Positions 32,496-44,214 of a stretch of DNA of 64,000 nt are shown one piece after another. A program made the position numbers and the translations under genes. Within the stretch, counting starts at the first letter, position 1. Each line of letters begins with the position of its first letter. Below the pieces are notes generated by a model that made no database searches, was not told where the DNA came from, and was given only the letters and a program-made list of their open reading frames with translations. This stretch comes from Atrina japonica (lineage: Eukaryota; Mollusca; Bivalvia; Pterioida; Pinnidae), in NCBI GenBank assembly GCA_030159075.1, contig BROG01000030.1, positions 2,155,001 to 2,219,000 on the forward strand, written 5' to 3'.

Positions 32496-33680
32496 TCAAC
32501 AATCGCCAACGAAAAGGCAACTCAACATTTCACTTAGTGAAACAGAGTAGTCGCAAACAAGACTATTATACCGACCGTAAAATTTGCGGAACGTTGACAT
32601 TAAACGCGGTTTTCGATATCCCTGTGTCAATAATTTGTCAGTGAGTAGTTTACCTCTGTATATGAAATCTTCATATGTTGTGCACGCCCTGGCATATCGG
32701 ATCATTTGTGAAATATAAACTCCATATGCAGGTGACTGAGGGATATTACTCCTTAAATGTGGAAAATTTACGATGGGAAAGCCGAAATCGTCGCGTTTAT
32801 CGTATAGTTTAGTTGATAATTTCCCGTCTGTGTTTATATTAAGTAAAATGTCTAAGTATAAGGCGTGTGTACTTGATTCTGTTGTATCTTTAATTTTTAG
32901 TTCGCTGGGATATATCGCATTGACATATGTATGAAAAGTGTCATTATTAATTGACAAAACGTCGTCGATATATCTAAATGTCAAATTAAAGGACACCGCT
33001 AACTTTTTCTTCTTTTGATTCAGCAGTTTCTGAATGAAGTCTGCTTCGTATGAATAAAGGAACAGGTCGGCCAATAAAGGAGAACAATTGTTTCCCATAG
33101 GAATGCCGACAGTTTGTTGAAAGACCACATCTCCGAACATTACAAATATATTGTCTATTAGAAATTCCAGCATGTTTTTTTATATCAACTTCAGTATACT
33201 TATGTGTAGAATCAGAGTGGTGTTTGACGAAATAAGTATCCTGATAGCCAATCACTAGATATTTAAATTTTCGGGTACCACCTTTAGTGAAAAAGTAGTT
33301 GTCTATGATGCTAAAAAGTCTTTCTTTTAATTTTTTATGTGGAATAGTAGTGTAAAGAGTTGAGAAGTCATAAGTTTTGATACAGTGAATTCGAGAAAAA
33401 TTGTGTGCCTTCAAATTTTCTAAAAGCTGTTTAGAATGTTTAAGTATCCACATCTGATTTACACCGCTTCTGGAATAAGCAACTGTACAGTATTTTTGAA
33501 GTTTCTCCTTAACAGCTGTCAATATCTTGGTAAGGAGTAAAGATAAAGGTTTGGTAGAACATTTGCTGGATCCTGCTATGTATCTTTGCTTATATGGGTT
33601 TTTATGAAGTTTAGGTATCCAGTATAAATGTGGTAGCTCGAAATCGGTTTCCGTTGAAGGTATATCAAATGAGTGTAATT
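32496..33680 (-). pseudogene. Reverse transcriptase of PLE copy D
   Basis: The upstream half (ORF 32986-33522, open further upstream) shows KQRYIAGSSKCSTKPLS, YSRSGVNQMWILKHSKQLLE and STLYTTIPHKKLKERL. The downstream half (32496-33173, 225 codons) shows GIPMGNNCSPLLADLFLYSY, RYIDDVLS with the YIDD catalytic box at 68-71, SYL/LYLDILLN, KRDDFGFPIVNFPHL and RKFYGRYNSLV. The halves are out of frame at a run of seven T (minus-strand A) at 33175-33181. The motif set fits the PLE family rather than LINE RTs, and the missing endonuclease is notable. N-terminus absent, so not functional as it stands. Confidence 0.88.
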
Positions 33681-33689
33681 ATAATTCTT

Positions 33690-34180
33690 ATAATTTTTTT
33701 ACCGACCGATGCATATAAAACATTTAAGTCAAAGTAACAACACTGTCTGACTTTCTTTTATTCTATCAATAATATTAAACTGAAATAATCAAAAATTATC
33801 CTTGGAAATTTCTGAAACTCGGTTGTATTTGATCATTATTTTTTTGTAATAATTTGATAAATATAAATGGGATTTAGTAAATAAATATATTGACTTCTGG
33901 CGACGATAACTTTTAATTACACTATTGATACTAATTGCATGAATATCCGATACCATTTTGTTGACTCTTAATCAAATATAGAATGGTGTGTCTATAATTG
34001 CATACATATGTATTTTATTGAGAATAAATAAGAATGGAAGGATCCAACATTTCACAAAAACGAATAGTTTAATTAATGCCAGCATATAGTACAGTGACGT
34101 GACATGGGTCAATCTGCATTTTATATTAACCATACATTACTTTCAAGACGGCAACGCAGAAAATAAATTATTTTGCAATA
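33690..34180. other. Unique AT-rich DNA, nothing recognised
   Basis: No feature supported upstream of PLE copy D. There is no hammerhead-like core and no N-terminal block, consistent with 5' truncation. Confidence 0.45.
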
Positions 34181-34181
34181 C

Positions 34182-34520
34182 ATTCAGTATGTAGTTCCGC
34201 TATGGGAAACTTTTATATTATTGTTAGCTATCACTGTCAGTAATGAAAAAACGTTTTACGAATAAAATCCACGCAACGGTAATATACCAGTGCTCTTTTC
34301 CCATACAAACAGTATGTAGTTACACTATCGGTAAGTTGCATATTTTTGCATGCTCTTCACAAGAATTACCACTGTAATATACCAGTGCTCTTTTCCATAA
34401 TGGAAAACTATCGTTTTATACGAATCCAAACAAAACGTTTTACAAATCAGTTATATACCAATACTTCTTTCCCCAAATAAAGTTGTTTTTAATTAAGGAT
34501 ATTGATGATCGACGAAACGT
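34182..34520. repeat. Degenerate 80-90 bp direct repeat
   Basis: AATATACCAGTGCTCTTTTC occurs at 34281 and 34376, and a decayed third copy (ATATACCAATACTTCTTTCC) near 34451. CAGTATGTAGTT also occurs twice. The units are strongly diverged. Confidence 0.6.
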
Positions 34521-34670
34521 GATTTGCTCCAGTAAATTTCCCCCAAATTTATGTAGTACTACCATAAATATCAAACGAAAGGTTTTATCGAGTAGATATT
34601 TGAAAACTAAATAATTAAAGTTATTTCCTGAAGAGATGGACACTACGGACGGGAATTGCTTGAACTACTA

Positions 34671-34774
<104 letters not shown>

Positions 34775-34779
34775 CAAGA

Positions 34780-36560
34780 GTAATCATTTCTTCCTGGTGA
34801 TATATTTATGATCACTTATACAAACGATATGTTGATATCCTAACATATAAACACAGACGGAAATGACAAACAGACTGCATACATCTTTGCTTGAACGATT
34901 GCCCTTTCAAATCACAAACATACTGAAATCATTTTAAGAAAATAAATACACCATAAATATGGCTTGATGAAATATTGGTTCCCTTCTTCCGAGAATAAAA
35001 AATAAAAATAACGTCTGAAAGTTTGATTTAGATACAGCATCATAATTAAGATCTTTTTTACGTCCAGCGTTAATTAGAAGATAGACATAAATATTTTGTG
35101 CTGTATAATGTGGAACGTCTACTTCGTTATTTTTGTGACCACGATATTTGATTAAGTTTTCTTGTCATATTATACAGTTATTGACTTTTGGTGATGTTAA
35201 CAATTTAATTTATCAACCTAAGGGAAGTGATTAGAAATCCAACAAGACCAATGACTAACCTTTATTACATGCATAATCAAAGTTCTGAAAGTACTGAAAC
35301 GGGGTGACGAATGATAAAACTTACGGAAGTAAGTGTAGCATACAGAAATACACGTGTCAATCACATGTTTTATCTTGTTAGTCACAAAACTGTAATTAAA
35401 CAGTTTCCATTATTTTGGATGGCATGCAATTATCAGCATTTATAAAATACAATTTATTACAGAAACATTGACGTCTAATTGACCAGTGTATTGATTACAT
35501 AAGTTTATTCCGTATTAAGTATAGTCCGGGTAATCAATTACTTCCAGATTTTGTTGTAAAATTAAAACAATGAAATACATAAGTACTACGTATATTTTCG
35601 GTGGCAGTTATTGGCGTAATAGTCTGGACAGAACCGCGAAAATCTTTGATATTGACAATAACACATGATCACGTGTGAGATACCAATGGATATCGTAGCA
35701 ATACCTTTATCATGTAAGTAGTATTCTTTCTTTCCTTTGCTGTACAACTATCCATAATAAGTGCATTATTATTCAATAATTAAACATAATTGATAAGCTT
35801 TTTTATTTTGCAAAGATCCATTTTATAAGAAAACGTTACATTCTTCAGTGAACTCTACTTTTCGAACTTATGAATGGAAGTAAACAAATCAAGAATCCCA
35901 AATTTCCAACCTGTATGTGCAGTCTTACAGGAGTATCAGATTGATCGAAGTTCTCTTTCATGCGTCGATGAAAGATAGTTTGTAGTATTCACTATACAAA
36001 AAAACTGAAAATTGCAGTTATTTGTCTATCAGCCATTATGCCGAGTAAAAAAGAAACTTAGGACAACTTGTAAAATTCACAGATACCAAAGTATTTTGCC
36101 TCAAATGGGTATGCAATGACACAAATTTAAATTAATAGGGTAATCTATCCGGAGTTAGTTTCGTACATTTTAGTTATTATAATTGAAAGTAAATCTGCTC
36201 TGCTTCAAATGTTAACTCTTCCATGTCACCTGATTATACCTCTAAATCTTTCAGAATACCTCAAATCTTTCAGAGGTCTCTGTTTATCCAGTAGTCATTA
36301 TCTTCGTACTTGCTTTGGCTTGATTTAACGTACGACGTGACTGCTTAATGCCATCGTCCCTTTGAGGCAGGGGGATATACTTAGTGTGTGTTTCTGTTCT
36401 TCTAGAGTGGTATGTATTTCCAAAGGCTTTTAAGTGCCACTACAGTTGTACATGAATCTGACGAGGGTATCTAATTACACATCCTAGACCATTTACCATT
36501 TATCTAGACATAGAGCTGTGGGGACAGGGGATGAGAACACATCTTTGAAAATATTTTAAA
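34780..36560. other. Unique AT-rich DNA, possible PLE tail scrap
   Basis: About 36230-36300 contains CACCTGATTATACCTCTAAA and TTTCAGAGGTCTCTGTTTAT, reminiscent of the PLE tail around its stem-loop. It is too decayed to call as a copy. Nothing else is recognised. Confidence 0.35.
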
Positions 36561-36572
36561 CACATTTAATTA

Positions 36573-37020
36573 TTGCAATTATTTCTTTTTATTCTATTTA
36601 TCTTACTATTCCATAGACAATTGAAAAGTTCAGTATCTAACTTTTTAATTATGTTCTCCCCTGGATTAGGTAAAGATAAAACGATGATTTAATAAAAATA
36701 TCAGTAGGATTTTTATTATTGTTATTCTATCTAGAGTATTTAAATTTCTCTTACTCCATATATTTAATGAACTTCTAAGTTTTGCAATTCTCTTGTCAAA
36801 ATTTAGTTTTGTAATCGTATATAAATCGACACTTTTGAAAATCTGGCACGAACCAAGGGCTTTCATGTTAAAGTTCTAGAGGTTTACCAACTGAGGTAAT
36901 CTGTCCGCTCTATATCCTAACTTATTATATATGTATTTTAAATCTTTTAATTTACACATGGACTTGTATTTTATATATTCTAGATTTACCCATATCGTCG
37001 GTCGGCTGACAAAATCTCGT
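36573..37020 (-). pseudogene. LINE (non-LTR) reverse transcriptase C-terminal fragment
   Basis: The minus-strand ORF 36666-36866 reads LNFDKRIAKLRSSLNIWSKR followed by N..L.RITIIKILL, the typical post-thumb segment of animal LINE RTs (KI..IK..L..WS.R.LT..GKITVIKTL). After a frame change it continues LPNPGENIIKKL ... LFNCLWNSKINRIKR, again the standard continuation. Upstream sequence to about 37020 is compatible but weaker. The catalytic YADD region is not present. This element is unrelated to the PLE copies and is the only LINE trace I can support. Confidence 0.75.
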
Positions 37021-37024
37021 GACT

Positions 37025-37830
37025 ACAGTTTTACAAATTTTACAGGAAGAATATAAAACTTCCTTATAATTATGTTGTTAAACCAACTTACTTAAAAATG
37101 CCAATGTATGCTATTTTTCAAATGTTTTTTTTTCATATCTAATGCTAGTTTTGATAATGTATTCATCTGAAATAGAATATGTAATTTTTGATAAAAACAC
37201 TTATTTGTTTTCAAAAAGGTTTTAACTTTAAAACAGCATACCTAATTATAGGAATACCAAACATCGTTTTCAATATGTTTTGTGATACACTGTCGTATAT
37301 ATTATATGTTTTACATTGATTCCAATGCAAAACGGACATAAGATATTTTGTAACGACTAATTTCTACCCAATCCATGTATGATGATTTAAAACATGATGT
37401 AACTCATAATTGCATTGAATAGGTTATGCAGCATTTTGTCAGGGTGTGTATTGGGATATACTGATTCTCGCCGTATAAGAAAGTGCAAAATGGGGGAAAA
37501 TGTAGATAAGAGGTTTTGCCGGTTGGCGATACATTTCAATTATCTATTTTTAAATAAAAGTCCCCAAAGTGGAATAATGTACTGAAATCTGACCAAAGAC
37601 AATACTATTCGCCGCAAAGTATAAAACGGATATGGCGCGGTACTCACTCTCAAATGTAAATATTGAGATATTTCGTAAAGATAGTACCTTCTATTTGAAT
37701 TACAACGCCCTCAAATACAAAAATAGTCATCTCTCTACAGTGTTACTCTTAGACGAACTTGGCAATACAATTAGGTTAGTATTTCGGCTTGTGTCATACC
37801 ACTTTTGTTGGATCTATACATTTATCTAAA
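37025..37830. other. Unique AT-rich DNA upstream of motif (e)
   Basis: A 65-codon plus-strand ORF at 37632-37829 ends a few bases before hammerhead motif (e). An ORF also ends shortly before motif (d). I cannot align the two ORFs convincingly. Confidence 0.35.
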
Positions 37831-37836
37831 TTTCGA

Positions 37837-37880
37837 GGTCCACTAATGAAGTTTTACTGACAGAAACGTTCGTCTTGAAC
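37837..37880 (+). ncRNA. Hammerhead-like motif (e), core damaged
   Basis: CTAATGA at 37843-37849 replaces CTGATGA, then stem II, GAAA (37863-37866), stem III ACG/CGT with loop TT, and C at 37874. Stem I is weak (GGTCCA against TTGAAC). The following ACATTTATTCTGGCTTTTGT matches the sequence after motif (d). Confidence 0.5.
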
Positions 37881-38061
37881 ATTTATTCTGGCTTTTGTTT
37901 TGCAAACCTGTAACCTTTCATTAGGAGTAGCTCTATAAACCCACTTCGATATGTTGCTTAATTCTCGCTGTGCATCATACCCAAACATAATACTCTAAAT
38001 TGTTTGAAGACAATAATAAAAGGGTATTGGGTAATTAAACTTCAAATTTGACTCGCAAGTA

Positions 38062-38165
38062 GACTGGTAAATTTCCCCACAAAATCAGCTTAGGTTCCAG
38101 TTAAGCCCGAACCAGCGCTGACCAGATGTGAGAGAATTCATTGTTGAGCATGATGATCTAACCAA
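38062..38165 (-). mobile_element. SINE fragment
   Basis: The minus strand reads GAATTCTCTCACATCTGGTC ... AACTGGAACCTAAGCTGATT then TTGTGGGGAAATTTACCAGT, matching the SINE at 15.24-15.31 kb. A B-box-like GGTTCGGGCTT is visible. No 3' tail is present. Confidence 0.65.
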
Positions 38166-38174
38166 TCGATTATG

Positions 38175-39000
38175 AAGGTTCTTTTTGATTTAACGATATG
38201 CTTTACTTCAGTTTTACAAGACAAGTTTAGAAATTAAGTGTTCAATATAAAGAAATATATATCAAACACAAAATTATCTTTTTTGACAAACTGGACTCGT
38301 TTTGGCATATTGAACACACAGTGTTCGCCATAAGGTGATACATATATTTTCATACAAGTAAATTGAATGTCTGACTGATCCAGTTATTTTTTATCTACTT
38401 ACTGATCCAGTGATGTTTTATCTTGTCTTGAAGCAAATAATCTACTTTCAAGTCAGAAATATATTTGATACTTTTTATGTATGTATATTATTGTAAGAGA
38501 TAAAAGCAAGATCTACAACATATTGGTATTTGCATTATAAGTTATCGTTCGCTAACTAAACCAAAGGCATGAAATTTAGATTGGTCGCGATAAAGAATTG
38601 ATATTAAACGATGTTTTTGACAACTTTAGCAAATGAAAAATACGTTTTTAGTTAGGCTAAATATTTCCCCCTAGCCATAAACGTGTAATCTCGTGTAAAA
38701 CCTTTGATAATTGTTAAACTGTGACATAAAATAAACAACTTTGGAAATATAACTGATACGTTAAAGCTTCAAGTTGGACCATAAAATGAAAAAAGCAGAG
38801 CGGAAACAGGTAAGTAAGTGCAGAGCTAAATACCTTGATATAAATTTCGTCAATAGCATACCAGTGATAATGTTAAGTTGGAAATTTGTCGTGTCTGTGT
38901 GTAAAATTTATCTGTTTCAAATGCCGTTATGTCAAATATATAAATGGCTCTTGTTGGCTCTGATATTGGCGTGAGGTGCCTTTGCTGTGGAGGAAACAAT
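38175..39000. other. Unique AT-rich DNA, nothing recognised
   Basis: A 66-codon ORF at 38774-38974 shows a hydrophobic C-terminal half but no recognised family. Confidence 0.4.
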
Positions 39001-39004
39001 TGTT

Positions 39005-39128
39005 CCCGGGAAAAAACACGTGTCCGTCTTGGAAACCGCCATAATTTCCAATATACCCCTGTCCAATCAAAGGGTTGAACTCAGGTCACATTGGTCAGAG
39101 GTGCGCTACCCACACCGTTGTTTGTCGA
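39005..39128 (-). mobile_element. Possible tRNA-derived SINE head
   Basis: On the minus strand GGTGTGGGTAGCGCACCTCT then TGACCTGAGTTCAACCCTTT places an A-box-like and a B-box-like (GAGTTCAACCC) sequence at tRNA spacing. No family tail is visible, so the call is tentative. Confidence 0.4.
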
Positions 39129-39329
39129 ATGGTATTCGTCTCCATTCAGTTTGACTAACTGTTTACGATTTTGGTATCCATGTTTTGCATTTGCCCGAAT
39201 ATAAATCACATAACATTTTACTCTTATACGGAAACATATTGTGGCCACGTTGTGAATTAATGTTAAAGTTTTTCAACTTCTCGGAATTTCCGATTATACA
39301 ATAGAAACATTTCTTGATAGGTCATTATG

Positions 39330-40165
39330 ACGACCGTAAAATTTGCAGACATTGAAAACGATTCGTGATATACTTATGACGACAATTCAACAGTAAGTAG
39401 GGTGCCTATGTATATTAGAAGTCAATTCTTGAAATCCGCTTCTACGCTATACGTCCAAAATAAAGTTAGAAAAGCCAACTTTAAAGTTGGAAAATCGAAC
39501 AAAAAATCTCAGTTTAACTTTAGGATGCTTTTGTGGATCATTTTCCTTTTACAAATAACATTAAAATGATTTTTCTTTTCTTCACTTTGACATTGCTGTT
39601 AATCTAAAGGAATTGTACATGTTTTGCGATGGAAATGCATGTAATACGTTTACATTTATAAATAAAGATTTATCCTAATTTCCCAATTAATCAAAGTCGG
39701 CAACGCATAAATATATTATGTACACATTACAGGAAAAAATAAAGAAATTCTGGTTAAAAGAAAAACTCTTCAAAATGCTGATTGATTTCGATGGTTATAT
39801 ATAAATCTATTTTGATGTTGATAATGACTTAAGTAGCTTAACTTTAAGTGGGTGTTATTACAGATGAACGACAGCTTTATACTTCAAATACTTGAACTTT
39901 TGATAATAATTTTGTTCTAAAAATAAAAAAAATCACTATTACCGATGTATTAATCTTCCAGAGGTTTAGGAGATAAAATTAAAATCTGGTGAACGTTGGG
40001 CAAACACGGATCTCCGGAAATACTGAAATGGGATCAGGTGTCTATGAGTAATAAGCACCCACTGCTGACCAGTCACACCCACATTGAGTCCACAGTCCAT
40101 TAAAATGAAATAAATATTATAAACATAATACCAAAATTATAAGTGGGAATCGTCACAATTGGTAC
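39330..40165 (-). mobile_element. Penelope-like copy H, two scraps
   Basis: 39330-39420 (GACGACCGTAAAATTTGCAG ... GTAAGTAGGGTGCCTATGTA) matches the RT C-terminal region of the minus-strand copies. 39995-40165 (GGGCAAACACGGATCTCCGG ... GGGATCAGGTG ... CCAGTCACACCCAC) is a decayed tail. The order is reversed relative to an intact copy, so this is two events or a rearrangement. A 31-bp hammerhead-flank segment interrupts the tail at about 40110-40141. Confidence 0.65.
40111..40141 (-). mobile_element. Hammerhead-flank segment inside PLE tail
   Basis: AATATTATAAACATAATACC, continuing CAAAATTATAA, is the sequence next to hammerhead unit (c) at 20190-20220. It sits between AATGAAATA and GTGGGAATCGTCAC, which are contiguous (with small changes) in intact PLE tails. 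Confidence 0.6.
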
Positions 40166-40373
40166 AACGGACAGGTAACTACTCAATATACATTAATTTA
40201 GCTGAAATAAAATTTCCATTCTCGGTCTTCATCCACCTGACTTTGTGGTTTCATGCAGGTAGTACCTGTACAAATGATGCTAGCCACATTAGCTCTTCTT
40301 CACAAACGTGCGGCTTAATATGGGATGAGGGTTTAAACTTTGCAATAAATGATTGTCTGTAAGCGAATAGAAA

Positions 40374-40553
40374 TACAGTAAAACCTGCTACAGTGGCCAC
40401 CTCAATAAGGATCACCTGTCTATAAAGGCCAGTTTTGAAAAGTACCAGACTGTACACTTCAACTAAATTAAACTTGTGTATAAGGGTCACCTGCACATAA
40501 AGGCCAATATTTTCTGGTCCCTTTGGTGGCCCATATATATAGGTTTTACTATA
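40374..40553. mobile_element. MITE with short inverted ends
   Basis: The left end TACAGTAAAACCT (40374) and right end AGGTTTTACTATA (40541-40553) are inverted. Inside, ATCACCTGTCTATAAAGGCC and GTCACCTGCACATAAAGGCC form a direct repeat. The 180-bp length, lack of coding and paired ends point to a non-autonomous DNA element. The superfamily is not assigned. A 122-codon minus ORF through it is a shadow. Confidence 0.65.
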
Positions 40554-40564
40554 GTTTAGAAGGA

Positions 40565-41365
40565 GAAAGTATGAAATTTTGTAGTGGAAAAGTGCATCTA
40601 TGATTCCATAATTTGACATTAAGACGCCGAAACATGTACAGTTGGTACATTTCTACAATTTGAATCAAGTGCAATTTATTGCGCTGTTATTTTGCATGAG
40701 TATTTAAACACATAAACATATTTCCTATATATATTACATATCAAGGTCTGTGAGTTAAGAAAAATACAACTTAAATGTAAAATTGTATCAATTAGGCCGA
40801 TACAGAGCATTACGCACTAATAATGTACAAAAAGCAATATACTTATGCAAAGACAATAAACTCTACAACAAATATCAACATACGTACATTATATATGTAC
40901 ACTATTTCTACGCTACTGTAGACGAATAGAACGAGTTTATATTTGTTATATTTTAAATAAGGAAATCGTGCATCAATGAAGTTAATATTTTATATATTAT
41001 GGCAATATAGGGTAAATAAACAATAAACGCAGACTATGTTTCACACCGATACCAATACAGGGGTATGCTGTTGTAAAAATAAATCATCAAAATGAAACAT
41101 TCAGTTTGACATTCAGTTTTATTTTTATGTTAATCATACAGTTTGGAAATAAGTAACTTTGTTAACAAAGCACACACACAATGAAAGGTTGAGATGCTTG
41201 GAAATGAAGGGGAGTAACATAGTCCACATCATAATTTTAACTAGGATGTATAAATCACGTGTAAAGTATTCTTTGTTTACATTGGAGACGTTTTTCCGAT
41301 ACAGCTGATCATAACTTCCGGTAAGTGAACATGGGGGTTATACGGATATACATCCATGGTTTGAA
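40565..41365. other. Unique AT-rich DNA, nothing recognised
   Basis: No feature supported. Confidence 0.45.
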
Positions 41366-41373
41366 TATATCGA

Positions 41374-41499
41374 GGATATTTGACAATTGCTTTTCAATAA
41401 CATGGTCATTACATCGAATGAGGAATGAGAATACACATTTAGTAAGTGTGTAGCTCGAGTGTATTAACCATGTTATTCAAAAACAATTGTCAAATATTC
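41374..41499. repeat. Long inverted repeat, 33-bp arms
   Basis: GGATATTTGACAATTGCTTT...CATGGT (41374-41406) and ACCATG...CAATTGTCAAATATT (41467-41499) are inverted copies with few differences, separated by 60 bp. It could be a small foldback element or MITE end pair. No target duplication is evident. Confidence 0.8.
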
Positions 41500-41509
41500 T
41501 ATTTATTAC

Positions 41510-42945
41510 ATTTTCCAGCCATGTTTTGTTACCCGACGTTTTGTAGCTTGGCAGAGATATAGTCTTTACTCTTCCAGTCGTGAAATGTAAACAAAACCAC
41601 TTCAGATGTTGGTTGAAATATATCACTCCTTTATTGCAATGGGAAAATATAGGCTAAAAGGTTTAAAAACATCACACAAATAAAGAGACACACATTTATT
41701 GCAAATAACAATTAATTTTATACATATGTAATCCATGTTCCGTTAAATGTTCAAAAACAGTGAAAAAAAAAACAGGCGCATTATTATACACAAACATGAA
41801 CAACAGTGGGAATTGAATTGTCAATCACATGTTAAAAGCCCCATCACTCGTGCTGCGTGTGTGCGAAGATGTACTGATGTGATATTTTTTGTGATGAAGT
41901 GAATGTAATGTTGACCGATGCGTTGAAAGTACAGTTTCCTGAGAATAAACCCTAGTTGATAGGATAAAAAGGTTTCTCTAAATGTAACAGTTTGAGTTAA
42001 TGTTTCAATGCATTTTGATTGGCTAAAATGAAATTTTACTTCGCAATGAGTTTAATTTTCAATCAGTTAAAGTTATATGAAAAACATCAATGGAAAATAT
42101 AGATTATATCTAATTGATAAATTTGATAAAAAAATGATAAAAAGCAGTATTTGATTATCAGTTGTAATTTAATGGAATGGAAAAAGTAAATAATCTGTAA
42201 AATTAATTCTTCAAACAAATCAATTAGCAAGATACTGTATTGTATATCAACGACGTGTACATTTCAACACCACAAGGTACACAAAACGACTTACCGCTGT
42301 TTACACAAAATATAAGTTTTGTAATAAAATATTTTAAACATAATATCAAAGTTATTATGCTCCGATTTCAAATGAATGTGTACAATAAAACTGATGCCTA
42401 AACTTATGCATTTAAGTTATTTGTGATGATTTAATATCCGTGATAAACCGTTAATACATTAAACGTCATGTCTCTGATTTGGAATTTCTTTTCTAAACAA
42501 ACACTTTCACTGATGGTGTCGGAACAGAATATTAACTGCTTATCAAAGGGATAGATTTCAGCTAATCATTTGTATTGCGTATTTCTTTTGCTACATGTTA
42601 CGTTTAGTCGAAAACTGAAAAGATGATGTTCAAAAGTGAGTTATAAAATTTGATAACATTTTTTAACATTAGTTAAAAATGAAGTACCAACGGATAACTC
42701 AAGTCCTTTCGAATACGACATATTAGATATGTAAATAGTCCCAACATGAAAAATTGCGAATCCTCAATGCAATGGGGATATTTAGCAAACATGTATGAAT
42801 ACAAATATACACAATCAAATAACGAAACATTACTAATAAGAGACTTATTGTCAAGTAGTGACAAGTTACCAAAGTTTTATTGAAAACAAATAAAGGGAAA
42901 TCTGTTTAGATTCGATTACTATCTTAATTCATATTATGCAATATA
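41510..42945. other. Unique AT-rich DNA with one hammerhead-flank scrap
   Basis: About 42330-42362 (ATTTTAAACATAATATCAAA, GTTATTATGCTC) resembles the flank of hammerhead unit (c), but the core is missing. A 63-codon minus-strand ORF (42673-42864) is unassigned. Confidence 0.4.
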
Positions 42946-42947
42946 AA

Positions 42948-43075
42948 AATCTTTAGATACCAAAGTATAAGTCATCAGGATGTTCAAGACACATATAAAA
43001 TCTGTCGAATATCTGTTAAGATTCCGTCAGTGTCTATAGTAAGTAAAATGTCTAAGTAGGAAGCAGACGTTATTG
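42948..43075 (-). mobile_element. Penelope-like copy G, tail plus RT scrap
   Basis: ATCTTTAGATACCAAAGTAT ... GGATGTTCAAGACACATA is the 3' end of the tail with the common terminus. It jumps directly to ATTCCGTCAGTGTCTATAGT, AAGTAAAATGTCTAAGTA, an RT-region sequence. Most of the tail and RT is deleted. Confidence 0.7.
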
Positions 43076-43079
43076 CTGA

Positions 43080-44200
43080 ATTACCACTCTAATTTTACAA
43101 CAAACAAACTCTGAAATCACGGAATGTTTGACAACAAATATAAAAAATGTAACGTAGACACACATTATCCTGAAACCATAGATACAATGAAATCTTTGTT
43201 AAGTTGTTAGTTTGATGTGGTACGACATATTTGTATCTTACTTAATATGCTCAATATCTGGCTTAATCTAAACTAATTCATGCCTTTATTTTCTGTATTT
43301 ATTAAACAATATGAAGACCACCTCTGAAGAGTGTTAGATACTTTTCTGAAACACGATCATATACAGAAATCCAATTTCGCAAAACAGATCCTAAACGATC
43401 ATAGTTTCATAACTATGAAAATCATCATCGAAGCTTCATAATTTCATTAGGAAATACATAGGGTGTTTGGGAATTTTGAAATGTGTTTCATGTATCAAGT
43501 CGTATAAAGTGATTTAAGTTGGGATTAATCTGAATCTGATACATGATGAGATTGAAACATAAAAGGGATGTGGATTTTTCAACCAGGGACGAAATAATAG
43601 CTCCAGTGTCGATAAAAAAGATTCATTCTGAATATATCACATGTTCTTACAACAAAATTCGAAGAGATTTGCTTTAATATTACGTAATTGAAGACCACGA
43701 AGGCCGATAAAATGTCAATCTTCCAAACTCTGGTAAAAATGGAAGTTGAAGAATAAAATCCGTATAGATACATCTTTTAAATCAGGTATAGAATGCAAAC
43801 AATGCAAGATCGATGTTGATTAGTTAGATATCTTATCCGACTAATTCTGGCTGATGGGTGCTTGATAACATTTTTTGAATTTCGTTGTCATCCCACACGA
43901 CGATACAATAATTGATATCCAACCCTACACGACATTGGCATATCAATCTCTGTCACGTTTGTCCATTTACCCGCCAAGGTTTATGGCGGCAAATATAGAT
44001 ACATAAACCAAGCTTAATGATAACCACAAATTACTTTCTGTCAATTCCTTTTGATCTTTAGATTCGCCTGAAGGTCATTGACATTATATTTGAAATTATA
44101 TATCACGTATAAAAACCGAAATTGGATAGCAAGAATAATGTGTTATTAACAAATACTAGATCTGTTAGTGTTAAGAGTATCTGTACCATCCCTTCTCCCC
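43080..44200. other. Unique AT-rich DNA, nothing recognised
   Basis: A 64-codon minus-strand ORF at 43579-43773 has no recognised motif. Confidence 0.4.
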
Positions 44201-44214
44201 CTACTTAAAATGAT

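Larger units (their letters stand above)
32270..33682 (-). mobile_element. Penelope-like copy D, best-preserved RT
   Basis: Minus strand: RT begins in the segment before WIPKLHKNPYKQRYIAGSSK (about 33600), runs to the stop at 32496, and is followed by a full tail ending at 32270. The 5' end is truncated near 33682, so the N-terminal block and PADK motif are missing. Only one frame break is seen in about 1.2 kb of coding sequence, at a homopolymer (33175-33181), so this copy is the least decayed. No GIY-YIG domain follows. Confidence 0.88.

Noticed and set aside
33174..33190. Programmed ribosomal frameshift in PLE copy D
   Set aside because: The shift needed is +1 at a plain A-run, copy B is in frame at the same place, and copy C has a different length. 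Mutation or sequencing error is simpler.
34500..34530. Sixth hammerhead (TTGATGATCGACGAAACG)
   Set aside because: Lacks CTGATGA with a stem II of proper length, has no stem I partner, and has no shared flank with the other units.
36230..36300. Additional PLE tail copy
   Set aside because: Similarity is limited to short CACCTGAT and CAGAGGTC stretches and could be chance.
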